Of a stretch of 33,576 bases of DNA, positions 1-11,700 are shown piece after piece. Source of the DNA: Lineus longissimus (Eukaryota > Nemertea > Pilidiophora > Heteronemertea > Lineidae); the NCBI RefSeq assembly GCF_910592395.1, contig NW_027020272.1, positions 1 through 33,576 of the forward strand. Direction: 5' to 3'. Numbering within the stretch: the first letter of the stretch is position 1; each line of letters begins with the position of its first letter. The notes beneath the pieces are model-generated. The model ran no database searches and was not told the DNA's origin. It saw only the letters and a program-made list of their open reading frames with translations. The position numbers and the translations under genes were made by a program.

Positions 1-1039
1 AGAAAACCTTTCATTTCTTCCTAAAACACAATGAAAGGATGTCGTTTTTTCCTATAAATGAAAGAAAGCATGTTGTTTCTTCCTCCAAAGCAAAGACAGG
101 CAGTTGTTTCATTCAAGATATGAGAGAAAACCTTTCGTTTCTTATAAAAACACAATGAGAGGAAGCCGTTTCTTCCTATAAATGAAAGAAAGCATGTTGT
201 TTCTTCCTCCAAAGCAAAGACCGGCAGTCGATTCACTCAAGATATGAGAGAAAACCTTTCGTTTCTTATAAAAACACAATGAGAGGAAGCCGTTTCTTCC
301 TATAAATGAAAGAAAGCATGTTATTTCTTCCTCCAATGCAAAGACAGGCAGTCGATTCACTCAAGATATGAGAGAAAACCTTTCATTTCTTATAAAAACA
401 CAATGAGAGAAAGCCGTTTCTTCCTATAAATGAAAGAAAGCATGTTGTTTCTTCCTCCAAAGCAAAGACCGGCAGTCGATTCACTCAAGATATGAGAGAA
501 AACCTTTCGTTTCTTATAAAAACACAATGAGAGGAAGCCGTTTCTTCCTATAAATGAAAGAAAGCATGTTGTTTCTTCCTTGAAAGCAAAGACCGGCAGT
601 TGTTTAATTCAAGAAATGAGAGAAAACCTTTCATTTCTTCCTAAAACACAATGAAAGGATGTCGTTTCTTCCTATAAATGAAAGAAAGCATGTTGTTTTT
701 TCCTCCAAAGCAAAGACAGGCAGTAGTTTCATTCAAGATATGAGAGAAAACCTTTCGTTTCTTATAAAAAACACAATGAGAGGAAGCCGTTTCTTCCTAT
801 AAATGAAAGAAAGAATGTTGTTTCTTCCTCCAAAGCAAAGACCAGCAGTCGATTCACTCAAGATATGAGAGAAAACCTTTCGTTTCTTATAAAAACACAA
901 TGAGAGGAAGCTGTTTCTTCCTATAAATGAAGGAAAGCATGTTGTTTCTTCCTCCAAAGCAAAGACCGACAGTCGATTCACTCAAGATATGAGAGAAAAC
1001 CTTTCGTTTCTTATAAAAACACAATGAGAGGAAGCCGTT

Positions 1040-3023
1040 TCTTATTATAAATGAAAGAAAGCGTGTTGTTTCTTCCTCCAAAGCAAAGACAGGCAGTCGA
1101 TTCACTCAAGATATGAGAGAAAACCTTTCGTTTCTCATAAAAACACAATGAGAGGAAGCCGTTTCTTCCTATAAATGAAAGAAAGCATGTTGTTTCTTCC
1201 TCCAAAGCAAAGACCGGCAGTCGATTCACTCAAGATATGAGAGAAAACCTTTCGTTTCTTATAAAAACACAATGAGAGGAAGCTGTTTCTTCCTATAAAT
1301 GAAAGAAAGCATGTTGTTTCTTCCTCCAAAGCAAAGACCGGCAGTCGTTTTATTCAAGAAATGAGAGAAAACCTTTCATTTCTTCCTAAAACACAATGAA
1401 AGGATGTCGTTTTTTCCTATAAATGAAAGAAAGCATGTTGTTTCTTCCTCCAAAGCAAAGACAGGCAGTTGTTTCATTCAAGATATGAGAGAAAACCTTT
1501 CGTTTCTTTAAAAAACACAATGAGAGGAAGCCGTTTCTTCCTATAAATGAAAGAAAGCATGTTGTTTCTTCCTCAAAAGCAAAGACAGGCAGTCGATTCA
1601 CTCAAGATATGAGAGAAAACCTTTCGTTTCTTCCTAAAACACAATGAAAGGAAGCTGTTTCTTCCTATAAATGAAAGAAAGCATGTTGTTTCTTCCTCCA
1701 AAGCAAAGACCGACAGTCGATTCACTCAAGATATGAGAGAAAACCTTTCGTTTCTTATAAAAACACAATGAGAGGAAGCCGTTTCTTCCTATAAATGAAA
1801 GAAAGCATGTTGTTTCTTCCTTGAAAGCAAAGACCGGCAGTCGTTTTATTCAAGAAATGAGAGAAAACCTTTCATTTCTTCCTAAAACACAATGAAATGA
1901 TGTCGTTTTTTCCTATAAATGAAAGAAAGCATGTTGTTTCTTCCTCCAAAGCAAAGACAGGCAGTCGATTCACTCAAGATATGAGAGAAAACCTTTCGTT
2001 TCTTATAAAAACACAATGAGAGGAGGCCGTTTCTTATTATAAATGAAAGAAAGCGTGTTGTTTCTTCCTCCAAAGCAAAGACAGGCAGTCGATTCACTCA
2101 AGATATGAGAGAAAACCTTTCGTTTCTCATAAAAACACAATGAGAGGAAGCCGTTTCTTCCTATAAATGAAAGAAAGCATGTTGTTTCTTCCTCCAAAGC
2201 AAAGACCGGCAGTCGATTCACTCAAGATATGAGAGAAAACCTTTCGTTTCTTATAAAAACACAATGAGAGGAAGCTGTTTCTTCCTATAAATGAAAGAAA
2301 GCATGTTGTTTCTTCCTCCAAAGCAAAGACCGGCAGTCGTTTTATTCAAGAAATGAGAGAAAACCTTTCATTTCTTCCTAAAACACAATGAAAGGATGTC
2401 GTTTTTTCCTATAAATGAAAGAAAGCATGTTGTTTCTTCCTCCAAAGCAAAGACAGGCAGTTGTTTCATTCAAGATATGAGAGAAAACCTTTCGTTTCTT
2501 ATAAAAACACAATGAGAGGAAGCCGTTTCTTCCTATAAATGAAAGAAAGCATGTTGTTTCTTCCTCAAAAGCAAAGACAGGCAGTCGATTCACTCAAGAT
2601 ATGAGAGAAAACCTTTCGTTTCTTCCTAAAACACAATGAAAGGAAGCTGTTTCTTCCTATAAATGAAAGAAAGCATGTTGTTTCTTCCTCCAAAGCAAAG
2701 ACCGACAGTCGATTCACTCAAGATATGAGAGAAAACCTTTCGTTTCTTATAAAAACACAATGAGAGGAAGCCGTTTCTTCCTATAAATGAAAGAAAGCAT
2801 GTTGTTTCTTCCTTGAAAGCAAAGACCGGCAGTCGTTTTATTCAAGAAATGAGAGAAAACCTTTCATTTCTTCCTAAAACACAATGAAATGATGTCGTTT
2901 TTTCCTATAAATGAAAGAAAGCATGTTGTTTCTTCCTCCAAAGCAAAGACAGGCAGTCGATTCACTCAAGATATGAGAGAAAACCTTTCGTTTCTTATAA
3001 AAACACAATGAGAGGAGGCCGTT
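1040..3023. repeat. Tandem pair of 992-bp (8-monomer) blocks
   Basis: The stretches from about 1040 to 2031 and about 2032 to 3023 repeat each other at an offset of 992 bp, which is 8 x 124. Shared markers include TTTCTCATAAAAAC at 1132 and 2124, AATGAAATGATG at 1891 and 2883, and a C subunit reading TCCTCAAAAG at 1570 and 2562. One difference is TTCTTTAAAAAACAC in the first copy (near 1504). The outer borders are approximate because the flanks are also satellite. Confidence 0.7.
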
Positions 3024-3144
3024 TCTTCCTATAAATGAAAGAAAGCATGTTGTTTCTTCCTAAAACACAATGAAAGGATGTCGTTTCTTCCTATAAATGA
3101 AAGAAAGCATGTTGTTTCTTCCTCCAAAGCAAAGACAGGCAGTC
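2959..3144. repeat. Six-subunit (186-bp) satellite unit
   Basis: Order D-A-B-A'-B-C instead of D-A-B-C. The extra A' (3052-3082) reads GTTTCTTCCTAAAACACAAT then GAAAGGATGTC and is followed by a second B. Every subunit keeps exactly 31 bp, so the unit is 186 bp. A further unit of this type, not followed by the seven-subunit unit, is at 26401-26584 (184 bp after a 2-bp loss). Confidence 0.85.
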
Positions 3145-3268
3145 GATTCACTCAAGATATGAGAAAAAACCTTTCGTTTCTTATAAAAACACAATGAGAG
3201 GAAGCCGTTTCTTCCTATAAATGAAAGAAAGCATGTTGTTTCTTCCTCCAAAGCAAAGACAGGCAGTC
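3145..3268. repeat. Reference monomer: four 31-bp subunits D-A-B-C
   Basis: Example of the basic unit, cut at its natural subunit borders. D is 3145-3175 (starts GATTCACTC), A is 3176-3206 (starts GTTTCTTATAAAAAC), B is 3207-3237 (starts GTTTCTTCCTATAAATG) and C is 3238-3268 (starts GTTTCTTCCTCCAAAG). Each is exactly 31 bp. All four begin G(T/A)TTC, have an A-rich centre, and carry G at position 21 followed by A at position 22. This indicates descent from one 31-bp ancestor. The consensus of the four has 47 G or C bases in 124. Confidence 0.9.
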
Positions 3269-3670
3269 GATTCACTCAAGATATGAGAGAAAACCTTTCG
3301 TTCCTTATAAAAACACAATGAGAGGAGGCCGTTTCTTCCTATAAATGAAAGAAAGCATGTTGTTTCTTCCTAAAACACAATGAAAGGATGTCGTTTCTTC
3401 CTATAAATGAAAGAAAGCATGTTGTTTCTTCCTCCAAAGCAAAGACAGGCAGTCGATTCACTCAAGATAAGAGAGAAAACCTTTCGTTTCTTATAAAAAC
3501 ACAATGAGAGGAAGCCGTTTCTTCCTCGAAAGCAAAGAGAAACAGCAGATTCACTCTAGAAATGAAAAAAAGCATGTTGTTTCTTCCAAAAACACAATGA
3601 AAGGATGTCTTTCTTCCTTTAAATGAAAGAAAGCATGTTGTTTCTTCCTCCAAAGCAAAGACAGGCAGTC
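3269..3670. repeat. 402-bp irregular module (6 + 7 subunits), copy 1
   Basis: A six-subunit unit (3269-3454, D-A-B-A'-B-C) is followed by a seven-subunit unit (3455-3670, 216 bp). The second part runs D with GATAAGAG, A, a C variant reading TCCTCGAAAGCAAAGAGAAA, a hybrid whose first half is D-like (GATTCACTCTAGAAATG) and second half B-like (AAAAAGCATGTT), an A variant reading CCAAAAACACAATG, a B lacking its first base, and C. The hybrid shows exchange between subunit types. The same module recurs at five other places, so it is inherited as a block. Confidence 0.85.
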
Positions 3671-3925
3671 GATTCACTCAAGATATGAGAGAAAACCTTT
3701 CGTTTCTCATAAAAACACAATGAGAGGAAGCCGTTTCTTCCTATAAATGAAAGAAAGCATGTTGTTTCTTCCTCCAAAGCAAAGACCGGCAGTCGATTCA
3801 TTCAAGATATGAGAGAAAACCTTTCGTTTCTTATAAAAACACAATGAGAGGAAGCCGTTTCTTCCTATAAATGAAAGAAAGCATGTTGTTTCGTCCTCCA
3901 AAGCAAAGACAGGCAGTCGATTCAC

Positions 3926-6900
3926 TCAAGATATGAGAGAAAACCTTTCGTTTCTCATAAAAACACAATGAGAGGAAGCCCTTTCTTCCTATAAATGAAA
4001 GAAAGCATGTTGTTTCTTCCTTGAAAGCAAAGACCGGCAGTCGTTTAATTCAAGAAATGAGAGAAAACCTTTCATTTCTTCCTAAAACACAATGAAAGGA
4101 TGTCGTTTCTTCCTATAAATGAAAGAAAGCATGTTGTTTTTTCCTCCAAAGCAAAGACAGGCAGTCGTTTCATTCAAGATATGAGAGAAAACCTTTCGTT
4201 TCTTATAAAAACACAATGAGAGGAAGCCGTTTCTTCCTATAAATGAAAGAAAGAATGTTGTTTCTTCCTCCAAAGCAAAGACCGGCAGTCGATTCACTCA
4301 AGATATGAGAGAAAACCTTTCGTTTCTTATAAAAACACAATGAGAGGAAGCTGTTTCTTCCTATAAATGAAGGAAAACATGTTGTTTCTTCCTCCAAAGC
4401 AAAGACCGACAGTCGATTCACTCAAGATATGAGAGAAAACCTTTCGTTTCTTATAAAAACACAATGAGAGGAAGCCGTTTCTTATTATAAATGAAAGAAA
4501 GCGTGTTGTTTCTTCCTCCAAAGCAAAGACAGGCAGTCGATTCACTCAAGATATGAGAGAAAACCTTTCGTTTCTCATAAAAACACAATGAGAGGAAGCC
4601 GTTTCTTCCTATAAATGAAAGAAAGCATGTTGTTTCTTCCTCCAAAGCAAAGACCGGCAGTCGATTCACTCAAGATATGAGAGAAAACCTTTCGTTTCTT
4701 ATAAAAACACAATGAGAGGAAGCTGTTTCTTCCTATAAATGAAAGAAAGCATGTTGTTTCTTCCTCAAAAGCAAAGACCGGCAGTCGTTTTATTCAAGAA
4801 ATGAGAGAAAACCTTTCATTTCTTCCTAAAACACAATGAAAGGATGTCGTTTTTTCCTATAAATGAAAGAAAGCATGTTGTTTCTTCCTCCAAAGCAAAG
4901 ACAGGCAGTTGTTTCATTCAAGATATGAGAGAAAACCTTTCGTTTCTTATAAAAACACAATGAGAGGAAGCCGTTTCTTCCTATAAATGAAAGAAAGAAT
5001 GTTGTTTCTTCCTCCAAAGCAAAGACCGGCAGTCGATTCACTCAAGATATGAGAGAAAACCTTTCGTTTCTTATAAATCACAATGAGAGGAAGCCGTTTC
5101 TTCCTATAAATGAAAGAAAGCATGTTATTTCTTCCTCCAATGCAAAGACAGGCAGTCGATTCACTCAAGATATGAGAGAAAACCTTTCATTTCTTATAAA
5201 AACACAATGAGAGGAAGCCGTTTCTTCCTATAAATGAAAGAAAGCATGTTGTTTCTTCCTCCAAAGCAAAGACCGGCAGTCGATTCACTCAAGATATGAG
5301 AGAAAACCTTTCGTTTCTTATAAAAACACAATGAGAGGAAGCCGTTTCTTCCTATAAATGAAAGAAAGCATGTTGTTTCTTCCTTGAAAGCAAAGACCGG
5401 CAGTCGTTTTATTCAAGAAATGAGAGAAAACCTTTCATTTCTTCCTAAAACACAATGAAAGGATGTCGTTTCTTCCTATAAATGAAAGAAAGCATGTTGT
5501 TTCTTCCTCCAAAGCAAAGACCGGCAGTCGATTCACTCAAGATATGAGAGAAAACCTTTCGTTTCTTCCTAAAACACAATGAAAGGAAGCTGTTTCTTCC
5601 TATAAATGAAAGAAAGCATGTTGTTTCTTCCTCCAAAGCAAAGACCGACAGTCGATTCACTCAAGATATGAGAGAAAACCTTTCGTTTCTTATAAAAACA
5701 CAATGAGAGGAAGCCGTTTCTTATTATAAATGAAAGAAAGCATGTTGTTTCTTCCTCCAAAGCAAAGACCGGCAGTCGATTCATTCAAGATATGAGAGAA
5801 AACCTTTCGTTTCTTATAAAAACACAATGAGAGGAAGCCGTTTCTTCCTATCAATGAAAGAAAGCATGTTGTTTCTTCCTTCCAAAGCAAAGACAGGCAG
5901 TCGATTCACTCAAGATATGAGAGAAAACCTTTCGTTTCTTATAAAAACACAATGAGAGGAAGCCGTTTCTTCCTATAAATGAAAGAAAGCATGTTGTTTC
6001 TTCCTTGAAAGCAAAGACCGGCAGTCGTTTTATTCAAGAAATGAGAGAAAACCTTTCATTTCTTCCTAAAACACAATGAAAGGATGTCGTTTCTTCCTAT
6101 AAATGAAAGAAAGCATGTTGTTTCTTCCTCCAAAGCAAAGACAGGCAGTCGTTTCATTCAAGATATGAGAGAAAAATTTTCGTTTCTTATAAAAACACAA
6201 TGAGGGGAAGCCGTTTCTTCCGATAAATGAAAGAAAGCATGTTGTTTCTTCCTCCAAAGCAAAGACCGGCTGTCGATTCACTCAAGATATGAGAGAAAAC
6301 CTTTCGTTTCTTATAAAAACACAATGAGAGGAAGCCGTTTCTTCCTATAAATGAAAGAAAGCATGTTGTTTCTTCCTCCAAAGCAAAGACCGGCAGTCGA
6401 TTCACTCAAGATATGAGAAAAAACCTTTCGTTTCTTATTAAAACACAATGAGGGGAAGCCGTTTCTTCCTATAAATGAAAGAAAGCATGTTGTTTCTTCC
6501 TCCAAAGCAAAGACCGGCAGTCGATTCATTCAAGATATGAGAGAAAACCTTTCGTTTCTTATAAAAACACAATGAGAGGAAGCAGTTTCTTCCTATAAAT
6601 GAAAGAAAGCATGTTGTTTCTTCCTCAAAAGCAAAGACAGGCAGTTGATTCACTCAAGATATGAGAGAAAACCTTTCGTTTCTTATAAAAACACAATGAG
6701 AGGAAGCCGTTTCTTCCTATAAATGAAAGAAAGCATGTTGTTTCTTCCTCCAAAGCAAAGACCGGCAGTCGATTCACTCAAGATATGAGAGAAAACCTTT
6801 CGTTTCTTATAAAAACACAATGAGAGGAAGCTGTTTCTTCCTATAAATGAAAGAAAGCATGTTGTTTCTTCCTCCAAAGCAAAGACCGACAGTCGATTCA

Positions 6901-8792
6901 CTCAAGATATGAGAGAAAACCTTTCGTTTCTTATAAAAACACAATGAGAGGAAGCCGTTTCTTATTATAAATGAAAGAAAGCGTGTTGTTTCTTCCTCTA
7001 AAGCAAAGACCGGCAGTCGATTCATTCAAGATATGAGAGAAAACCTTTCGTTTCTTATAAAAACACAATGAGAGGAAGCCGTTTCTTCCTATAAATGAAA
7101 GAAAGCATGTTGTTTCTTCCTTCCAAAGCAAAGACAGGCAGTCGATTCACTCAAGATATGAGAGAAAACCTTTCGTTTCTTATAAAAACACAATGAGAGG
7201 AAGCCGTTTCTTCCTATAAATGAAAGAAAGCATGTTGTTTCTTCCTTGAAAGCAAAGACCGGCAGTCGTTTTATTCAAGAAATGAGAGAAAACCTTTCAT
7301 TTCTTCCTAAAACACAATGAAAGGATGTCGTTTTTTCCTATAAATGAAAGAAAGCATGTTGTTTCTTCCTCCAAAGCAAAGACCGGCAGTCGATTCACTC
7401 AAGATATGAGAGAAAACCTTTCGTTTCTTATAAAAACACAATGAGAGGAAGCCGTTTCTTCCTATAAATGAAAGAAAGCATGTTGTTTCTTCCTCCAAAG
7501 CAAAGACAGGCAGTCGATTCACTCAAGATATGAGAGAAAACCTTTCGTTTCTTATAAAAACACAATGAGAGGAAGCCGTTTCTTCCTATAAATGAAAGAA
7601 AGCATGTTGTTTCTTCCTAAAACACAATGAAAGGATGTCGTTTCTTCCTATAAATGAAAGAAAGCATGTTGTTTCTTCCTCCAAAGCAAAGACAGGCAGT
7701 CGATTCACTCAAGATAAGAGAGAAAACCTTTCGTTTCTTATAAAAACACAATGAGAGGAAGCCGTTTCTTCCTCGAAAGCAAAGAGAAACAGTAGATTCA
7801 CTCTAGAAATGAAAAAAAGCACGTTGTTTCTTCCAAAAACACAATGAAAGGATGTCTTTCTTCCTATAAATGAAAGAAAGCATGTTGTTTCTTCCTCCAA
7901 AGCAAAGACAGGCAGTCGATTCACTCAAGATATGAGAGAAAACCTTTCGTTTCTTATAAAAACACAATGAGAGGAAGCCGTTTCTTCCTATAAATGAAAG
8001 AAAGCATGTTGTTTCTTCCTCCAAAGCAAAGACAGGCAGTCGATTCACTCAAGATATGAGAGAAAACCTTTCGTTTCTTATAAAAACACAATGAGAGGAA
8101 GCCCTTTCTTCCTATAAATGAAAGAAAGCATGTTGTTTCTTCCTTGAAAGCAAAGACCGGCAGTCGTTTTATTCAAGAAATGAGAGAAAACCTTTCATTT
8201 CTTCCTAAAACACAATGAAAGGATGTCGTTTCTTCCTATAAATGAAAGAAAGCATGTTGTTTTTTCCTCCAAAGCAAAGACAGGCAGTCGTTTCATTCAA
8301 GATATGAGAGAAAACCATTCGTTTCTTATAAAAACACAATGAGAGGAAGCCGTTTCTTCCTATAAATGAAAGAAAGAATGTTGTTTCTTCCTCCAAAGCA
8401 AAGACCGGCAGTCGATTCACTCAAGATATGAGAGAAAACCTTTCGTTTCTTATAAAAACACAATGAGATGAAGCTGTTTCTTCCTATAAATGAAAGAAAG
8501 CATGTTGTTTCTTCCTCCAAAGCAAAGACCGACAGTCGATTCACTCAAGATATGAGAGAAAACCTTTCGTTTCTTATAAAAACACAATGAGAGGAAGCCG
8601 TTTCTTATTATAAATGAAAGAAAGCGTGTTGTTTCTTCCTCCAAAGCAAAGACAGGCAGTCGATTCACTCAAGATATGAGAGAAAACCTTTCGTTTCTCA
8701 TAAAAACACAATGAGAGGAAGCCGTTTCTTCCTATAAATGAAAGAAAGCATGTTGTTTCTTCCTCCAAAGCAAAGACCGGCAGTCGATTCAC
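3926..8792. repeat. About 4.87-kb satellite block, copy 1
   Basis: Matches the following block at an offset of 4867 bp, rising to 4868 bp after a 1-bp loss near 5077 (TTATAAATCACAATG). Paired markers are AGCCCTTTC at 3978 and 8845, GGCTGTCGATT at 6268 and 11136, and the irregular module at 7516 and 12384. The offset 4867 equals 157 x 31 and is not a multiple of 124. Borders are approximate because the flanks are the same satellite. Confidence 0.75.
7516..7917. repeat. 402-bp irregular module, copy 2
   Basis: Same subunit order and length as 3269-3670 (offset 4247 bp): six-subunit part 7516-7701, seven-subunit part 7702-7917. It differs by a few substitutions, for example AAACAGTAG for AAACAGCAG and AAAGCACG for AAAGCATG in the hybrid subunit. 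Confidence 0.85.
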
Positions 8793-11700
8793 TCAAGATA
8801 TGAGAGAAAACCTTTCGTTTCTCATAAAAACACAATGAGAGGAAGCCCTTTCTTCCTATAAATGAAAGAAAGCATGTTGTTTCTTCCTTGAAAGCAAAGA
8901 CCGGCAGTCGTTTAATTCAAGAAATGAGAGAAAACCTTTCATTTCTTCCTAAAACACAATGAAAGGATGTCGTTTCTTCCTATAAATGAAAGAAAGCATG
9001 TTGTTTTTTCCTCCAAAGCAAAGACAGGCAGTCGTTTCATTCAAGATATGAGAGAAAACCTTTCGTTTCTTATAAAAACACAATGAGAGGAAGCCGTTTC
9101 TTCCTATAAATGAAAGAAAGAATGTTGTTTCTTCCTCCAAAGCAAAGACCGGCAGTCGATTCACTCAAGATATGAGAGAAAACCTTTCGTTTCTTATAAA
9201 AACACAATGAGAGGAAGCTGTTTCTTCCTATAAATGAAGGAAAGCATGTTGTTTCTTCCTCCAAAGCAAAGACCGACAGTCGATTCACTCAAGATATGAG
9301 AGAAAACCTTTCGTTTCTTATAAAAACACAATGAGAGGAAGCCGTTTCTTATTATAAATGAAAGAAAGCGTGTTGTTTCTTCCTCCAAAGCAAAGACAGG
9401 CAGTCGATTCACTCAAGATATGAGAGAAAACCTTTCGTTTCTCATAAAAACACAATGAGAGGAAGCCGTTTCTTCCTATAAATGAAAGAAAGCATGTTCT
9501 TTCTTCCTCCAAAGCAAAGACCGGCAGTCGATTCACTCAAGATATGAGAGAAAACCTTTCGTTTCTTATAAAAACACAATGAGAGGAAGCTGTTTCTTCC
9601 TATAAATGAAAGAAAGCATGTTGTTTCTTCCTCAAAAGCAAAGACCGGCAGTCGTTTTATTCAAGAAATGAGAGAAAACCTTTCATTTCTTCCTAAAACA
9701 CAATGAAAGGATGTCGTTTTTTCCTATAAATGAAAGAAAGCATGTTGTTTCTTCCTCCAAAGCAAAGACAGGCAGTTGTTTCATTCAAGATATGAGAGAA
9801 AACCTTTCGTTTCTTATAAAAACACAATGAGAGGAAGCCGTTTCTTCCTATAAATGAAAGAAAGAATGTTGTTTCTTCCTCCAAAGCAAAGACCGGCAGT
9901 CGATTCACTCAAGATATGAGAGAAAACCTTTCGTTTCTTATAAAAACACAATGAGAGGAAGCCGTTTCTTCCTATAAATGAAAGAAAGCATGTTATTTCT
10001 TCCTCCAATGCAAAGACAGGCAGTCGATTCACTCAAGATATGAGAGAAAACCTTTCATTTCTTATAAAAACACAATGAGAGGAAGCCGTTTCTTCCTATA
10101 AATGAAAGAAAGCATGTTGTTTCTTCCTCCAAAGCAAAGACCGGCAGTCGATTCACTCAAGATATGAGAGAAAACCTTTCGTTTCTTATAAAAACACAAT
10201 GAGAGGAAGCCGTTTCTTCCTATAAATGAAAGAAAGCATGTTGTTTCTTCCTTGAAAGCAAAGACCGGCAGTCGTTTTATTCAAGAAATGAGAGAAAACC
10301 TTTCATTTCTTCCTAAAACACAATGAAAGGATGTCGTTTCTTCCTATAAATGAAAGAAAGCATGTTGTTTCTTCCTCCAAAGCAAAGACCGGCAGTCGAT
10401 TCACTCAAGATATGAGAGAAAACCTTTCGTTTCTTCCTAAAACACAATGAAAGGATGTCGTTTCTTCCTATAAATGAAAGAAAGCATGTTGTTTCTTCCT
10501 CCAAAGCAAAGACCGACAGTCGATTCACTCAAGATATGAGAGAAAACCTTTCGTTTCTTATAAAAACACAATGAGAGGAAGCCGTTTCTTATTATAAATG
10601 AAAGAAAGCATGTTGTTTCTTCCTCCAAAGCAAAGACCGGCAGTCGATTCATTCAAGATATGAGAGAAAACCTTTCGTTTCTTATAAAAACACAATGAGA
10701 GGAAGCAGTTTCTTCCTATAAATGAAAGAAAGCATGTTGTTTCTTCCTTCCAAAGCAAAGACAGGCAGTCGATTCACTCAAGATATGAGAGAAAACCTTT
10801 CGTTTCTTATAAAAACACAATGAGAGGAAGCCGTTTCTTCCTATAAATGAAAGAAAGCATGTTGTTTCTTCCTTGAAAGCAAAGACCGGCAGTCGTTTTA
10901 TTCAAGAAATGAGAGAAAACCTTTCATTTCTTCCTAAAACACAATGAAAGGATGTCGTTTCTTCCTATAAATGAAAGAAAGCATGTTGTTTCTTCCTCCA
11001 AAGCAAAGACAGGCAGTCGTTTCATTCAAGATATGAGAGAAAACTTTTCGTTTCTTATAAAAACACAATGAGGGGAAGCCGTTTCTTCCGATAAATGAAA
11101 GAAAGCATGTTGTTTCTTCCTCCAAAGCAAAGACCGGCTGTCGATTCACTCAAGATATGAGAGAAAACCTTTCGTTTCTTATAAAAACACAATGAGAGGA
11201 AGCCGTTTCTTCCTATAAATGAAAGAAAGCATGTTGTTTCTTCCTCCAAAGCAAAGACCGGCAGTCGATTCACTCAAGATATGAGAAAAAACCTTTCGTT
11301 TCTTATTAAAACACAATGAGGGGAAGCCGTTTCTTCCTATAAATGAAAGAAAGCATGTTGTTTCTTCCTCCAAAGCAAAGACCGGCAGTCGATTCATTCA
11401 AGATATGAGAGAAAACCTTTCGTTTCTTATAAAAACACAATGAGAGGAAGCAATTTCTTCCTATAAATGAAAGAAAGCATGTTGTTTCTTCCTCAAAAGC
11501 AAAGACAGGCAGTTGATTCACTCAAGATATGAGAGAAAACCTTTCGTTTCTTATAAAAACACAATGAGAGGAAGCCGTTTCTTCCTATAAATGAAAGAAA
11601 GCATGTTGTTTCTTCCTCCAAAGCAAAGACCGGCAGTCGATTCACTCAAGATATGAGAGAAAACCTTTCGTTTCTTATAAAAACACAATGAGAGGAAGCT

